Positions 63,101-64,000 of a DNA stretch of 64,000 nucleotides are shown here, piece by piece. A program made the position numbers and the translations under genes. Below the pieces are notes generated by a model. That model worked only from the letters and a program-made list of their open reading frames with translations. It was not told the origin of the DNA and did no database searches. Numbering within the stretch: the first letter of the stretch is position 1; each line of letters opens with the position of its first letter. This stretch comes from Cyanophora paradoxa (Eukaryota; Glaucocystophyceae; Cyanophorales; Cyanophoraceae): positions 620,001 to 684,000 of the forward strand of contig QPMI01000477.1 in NCBI GenBank assembly GCA_004431415.1, written 5' to 3'.

Positions 63101-64000
63101 CGGATCCCATCGAGACCTTCGGGGGCGGTGAGCAGCTGCAGGGCGCGGCCGATGGCCGTGGCGCCGGCCGCTGAAGCAAATCTAGACAGACACCGATTGG
63201 CCGCGCACCTCGGCATCGAAACGGAACTGGTCGAAGACGTCCGTGGTCCCGCTCCACGGGAAAAAGACAATGCCGCCGTACTGAGGCCCGGGGACGCCAG
63301 CCTGCGTGAGGCGCAGCCGCTCGAGCAAATCGAGGTAGCCGCTTGGGCAGGCCTGGAAGTAGTTGCAGTGGCCAGCCATGAAGGCCGGCGTGTTCCCCGC
63401 CGACCCGAAGACGCTCCACGTGGGCAGAAAGCCGGTGGTGCCGACGGGGGACGCGCGCGACTTCCAGAACCCGGTATCGAGGACCAGCGAGAGAAAGCCA
63501 GAGTCCGCCTCGGCTCTGAGGTGGCGCGTGACGAGCTCCGACCCGAGCGAGACTTCGCCGCCGATCTCGAGGGCGCCAATGTTGGACGATATTTGCCACT
63601 CTCTTTGGGACGAGGGCTCCAGCTTCTGCCAGCACGAGAAACCGTAGTTCCCTCTGTTGCATACTCCAGTACCGGCAATGTCTGGAGGGAGGACAGGATG
63701 AGATGGGGCGGAGCGTTCCGCGAAGGAGAGTGAACGCACTGTGGAACCAGCCGAACCACCTTGGAGGCGGGAGCACTCCGTCGTACCTCGGACTCGTGTC
63801 GACGGTGAAAAACGTTGACGTGCTATCGTCGGAGCTGGCCGTCAGGCTGCCAATCGCAAGGAGCCAGAAATACTGAACAGGGAACGCCGCGTTGAGGGGG
63901 CGCGTGAGCGTCCTGACACCGCCCTCGTTGGAGGCAGACACGGTGACGGTGCGAGATCCGTACGTCTCGAAGTCCTTCGTGCCAGAATACGTCTCGAACT
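38622..64000 (-). CDS. Giant membrane-anchored multidomain surface protein (PKD / IPT / REJ / filamin), partial at 5' end
   Basis: Leftward coding blocks fill almost all of 25 kb, separated by short introns, and end with one transmembrane helix and a cytoplasmic tail stopping at the TAG at 38,622. From N to C: a PKD-like end ([15 protein letters not shown], about 63,950), lectin-like blocks, beta-rich blocks, PKD repeats (about 57.1-55.9 kb), a Cys-rich stretch, IPT/TIG repeats, filamin-type repeats with REJ-like sequence among them, a Pro/Ser array, and two large repeated modules before the membrane. PKD plus REJ domains are known from polycystin-1 and sperm receptors. Inferred: an adhesion or mating-type surface protein. 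No internal start or promoter clearly divides it, but it could be more than one gene. Several frame breaks occur (near 38,935, 39,270, 45,228, 45,473). The start is outside the window. Confidence 0.55.
39120..42985 (-). other. Duplicated membrane-proximal modules of the giant protein
   Basis: Two related modules, each with an IPT-like piece ([17 protein letters not shown] and [17 protein letters not shown]), a 'LWPVAYRVG / LWNATYRVD' strand, and a long Ala-rich region with FAPGS and AL..QLHD-type helices. The 918-codon block at 40,073-42,829 reads the first module intact. Fold not recognised. Confidence 0.5.
44340..45830 (-). repeat. 42-bp array coding [14 protein letters not shown]
   Basis: About 35 head-to-tail copies of a 42-nt unit encoding a 14-residue Thr-Glu-Thr-Pro plus Ser-Pro repeat, the kind of hydroxyproline-rich stalk used in algal extracellular proteins. 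Two copies lack one base (near 45,228 and 45,473), shifting the frame in between. Copies differ mainly in silent positions (GAC/GAT, TCC/TCG). Confidence 0.85.
46448..47934 (-). other. Filamin-type repeats of the giant protein
   Basis: Open block with filamin/ABP280 features: [34 protein letters not shown] and [12 protein letters not shown]; the pattern 'RD.FGN' then 'G.Y.....G..I.GSP' defines the Ig-like filamin repeat. At least three copies. Confidence 0.7.
48000..49575 (-). other. REJ-like region of the giant protein
   Basis: Long beta-rich stretch with [23 protein letters not shown], the 'D.D......Y.W.C' signature of REJ (receptor for egg jelly) modules, preceded by [19 protein letters not shown]. 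Confidence 0.5.
50090..51900 (-). other. Second set of filamin-type repeats
   Basis: Contains [33 protein letters not shown] and [15 protein letters not shown], the same repeat pattern as at 46,448-47,934 and clearly related to it, so this part of the gene was duplicated. Confidence 0.65.
51905..54900 (-). other. IPT/TIG repeats of the giant protein
   Basis: Several Ig-like plexin/transcription-factor repeats: [44 protein letters not shown], and [22 protein letters not shown], each of the form 'P..G......I.G..F'. Confidence 0.65.
54922..55461 (-). other. Cys-rich segment between IPT and PKD regions
   Basis: [28 protein letters not shown] and [11 protein letters not shown] form a repeated 'CG.C.G.N..C..C.G' pattern seen in algal and oomycete surface proteins. 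It leads straight into an IPT-like strand ([16 protein letters not shown]). Confidence 0.65.
55860..57140 (-). other. PKD repeats of the giant protein
   Basis: Several PKD-like units: [34 protein letters not shown] and a WTLAPVA strand; the pattern 'G.Y.V.V.A.N..G' is characteristic. Introns interrupt the units. Confidence 0.65.
57150..61230 (-). other. Beta-rich exon blocks, unknown fold
   Basis: Leftward exons of 60-160 codons with repeated hydrophobic/Thr/Ser patterns, e.g. [19 protein letters not shown] (about 61,120), [18 protein letters not shown] (about 60,910) and [19 protein letters not shown]-like pieces (about 59,890). Probably more Ig-like domains. Confidence 0.4.
61270..63960 (-). 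other. N-terminal lectin-like blocks in the window
   Basis: Two or three related blocks share an aromatic pattern: [18 protein letters not shown] (about 62,710) and [17 protein letters not shown] (about 61,550), each preceded by a strand-rich stretch with DVYVENI or VVRDLV. They resemble concanavalin-like folds, but the family is not certain. The block at 63,182-63,739 is an uninterrupted 185-codon frame. Confidence 0.4.

Overview
The window joins two very different pieces of DNA. Positions 1 to about 21,204 are AT-rich, intron-free and gene-dense, and carry the core gene set of a polinton-like virus or virophage (small eukaryotic dsDNA viruses of the PRD1-adenovirus lineage): a penton-type minor capsid protein, a double jelly-roll major capsid protein (in three frames here), an A32/FtsK-like packaging ATPase and a retroviral-type (rve) integrase. 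From 21,205 to the end the DNA is GC-rich, full of G/C homopolymers and short introns, and looks like the nuclear genome of a protist, probably an alga. Clues to an alga are a riboflavin kinase gene with 49-71 nt introns, a HAT-repeat protein of the chloroplast RNA-maturation type with a transit-peptide-like start, and a very large membrane-anchored cell-surface gene. The simplest reading is an endogenous viral element whose left end lies outside the window and whose right end is at or near a perfect 28-bp inverted repeat at 21,110-21,204.

Viral part. 1-5.8 kb: three leftward unknown genes (one running off the window), a leftward lysine-rich protein, leftward minor capsid, then rightward major capsid and ATPase. 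5.8-7.1 kb: non-coding AT-rich DNA with 12-nt tandem arrays and ~185-bp repeats. 7.1-9.2 kb: a C-terminal remnant resembling protein-primed DNA polymerase B, a tiny convergent ORF, the integrase and another small gene. 9.3-9.8 kb: iterated short words. 10-19 kb: a host-interaction cassette with a patatin phospholipase fused to a discoidin-like domain, a 1105-residue fibre with phage-like repeats ending in an H-type-lectin-like domain, and four tandem paralogues that share an N-terminal module but have different C-terminal heads (two C1q-like). 19-20 kb: a DUF723-like zinc-finger protein, a 49-residue ORF and an S-adenosylmethionine decarboxylase. 20-21.2 kb: non-coding repeats and the boundary hairpin.

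Host part. 21.28-22.84 kb: leftward exons of a multi-pass membrane protein that run into the viral boundary. 22.9-27.7 kb: no convincing gene, but three ~255-bp MITE-like elements with shared terminal inverted repeats. 27.75-36.73 kb: leftward HAT-repeat gene of many small exons with G-rich introns. 36.87-37.67 kb: divergent, complete six-exon riboflavin kinase gene. 38.6-64 kb: leftward giant gene, or closely packed genes, encoding PKD, REJ, IPT/TIG and filamin-type domains, a Cys-rich stretch, a 42-bp Pro/Ser repeat array and one C-terminal transmembrane helix.

Single-base frame breaks occur in both the viral and the host coding sequence. Assembly indels are therefore at least as likely as gene decay, and pseudogene calls should be treated with care.
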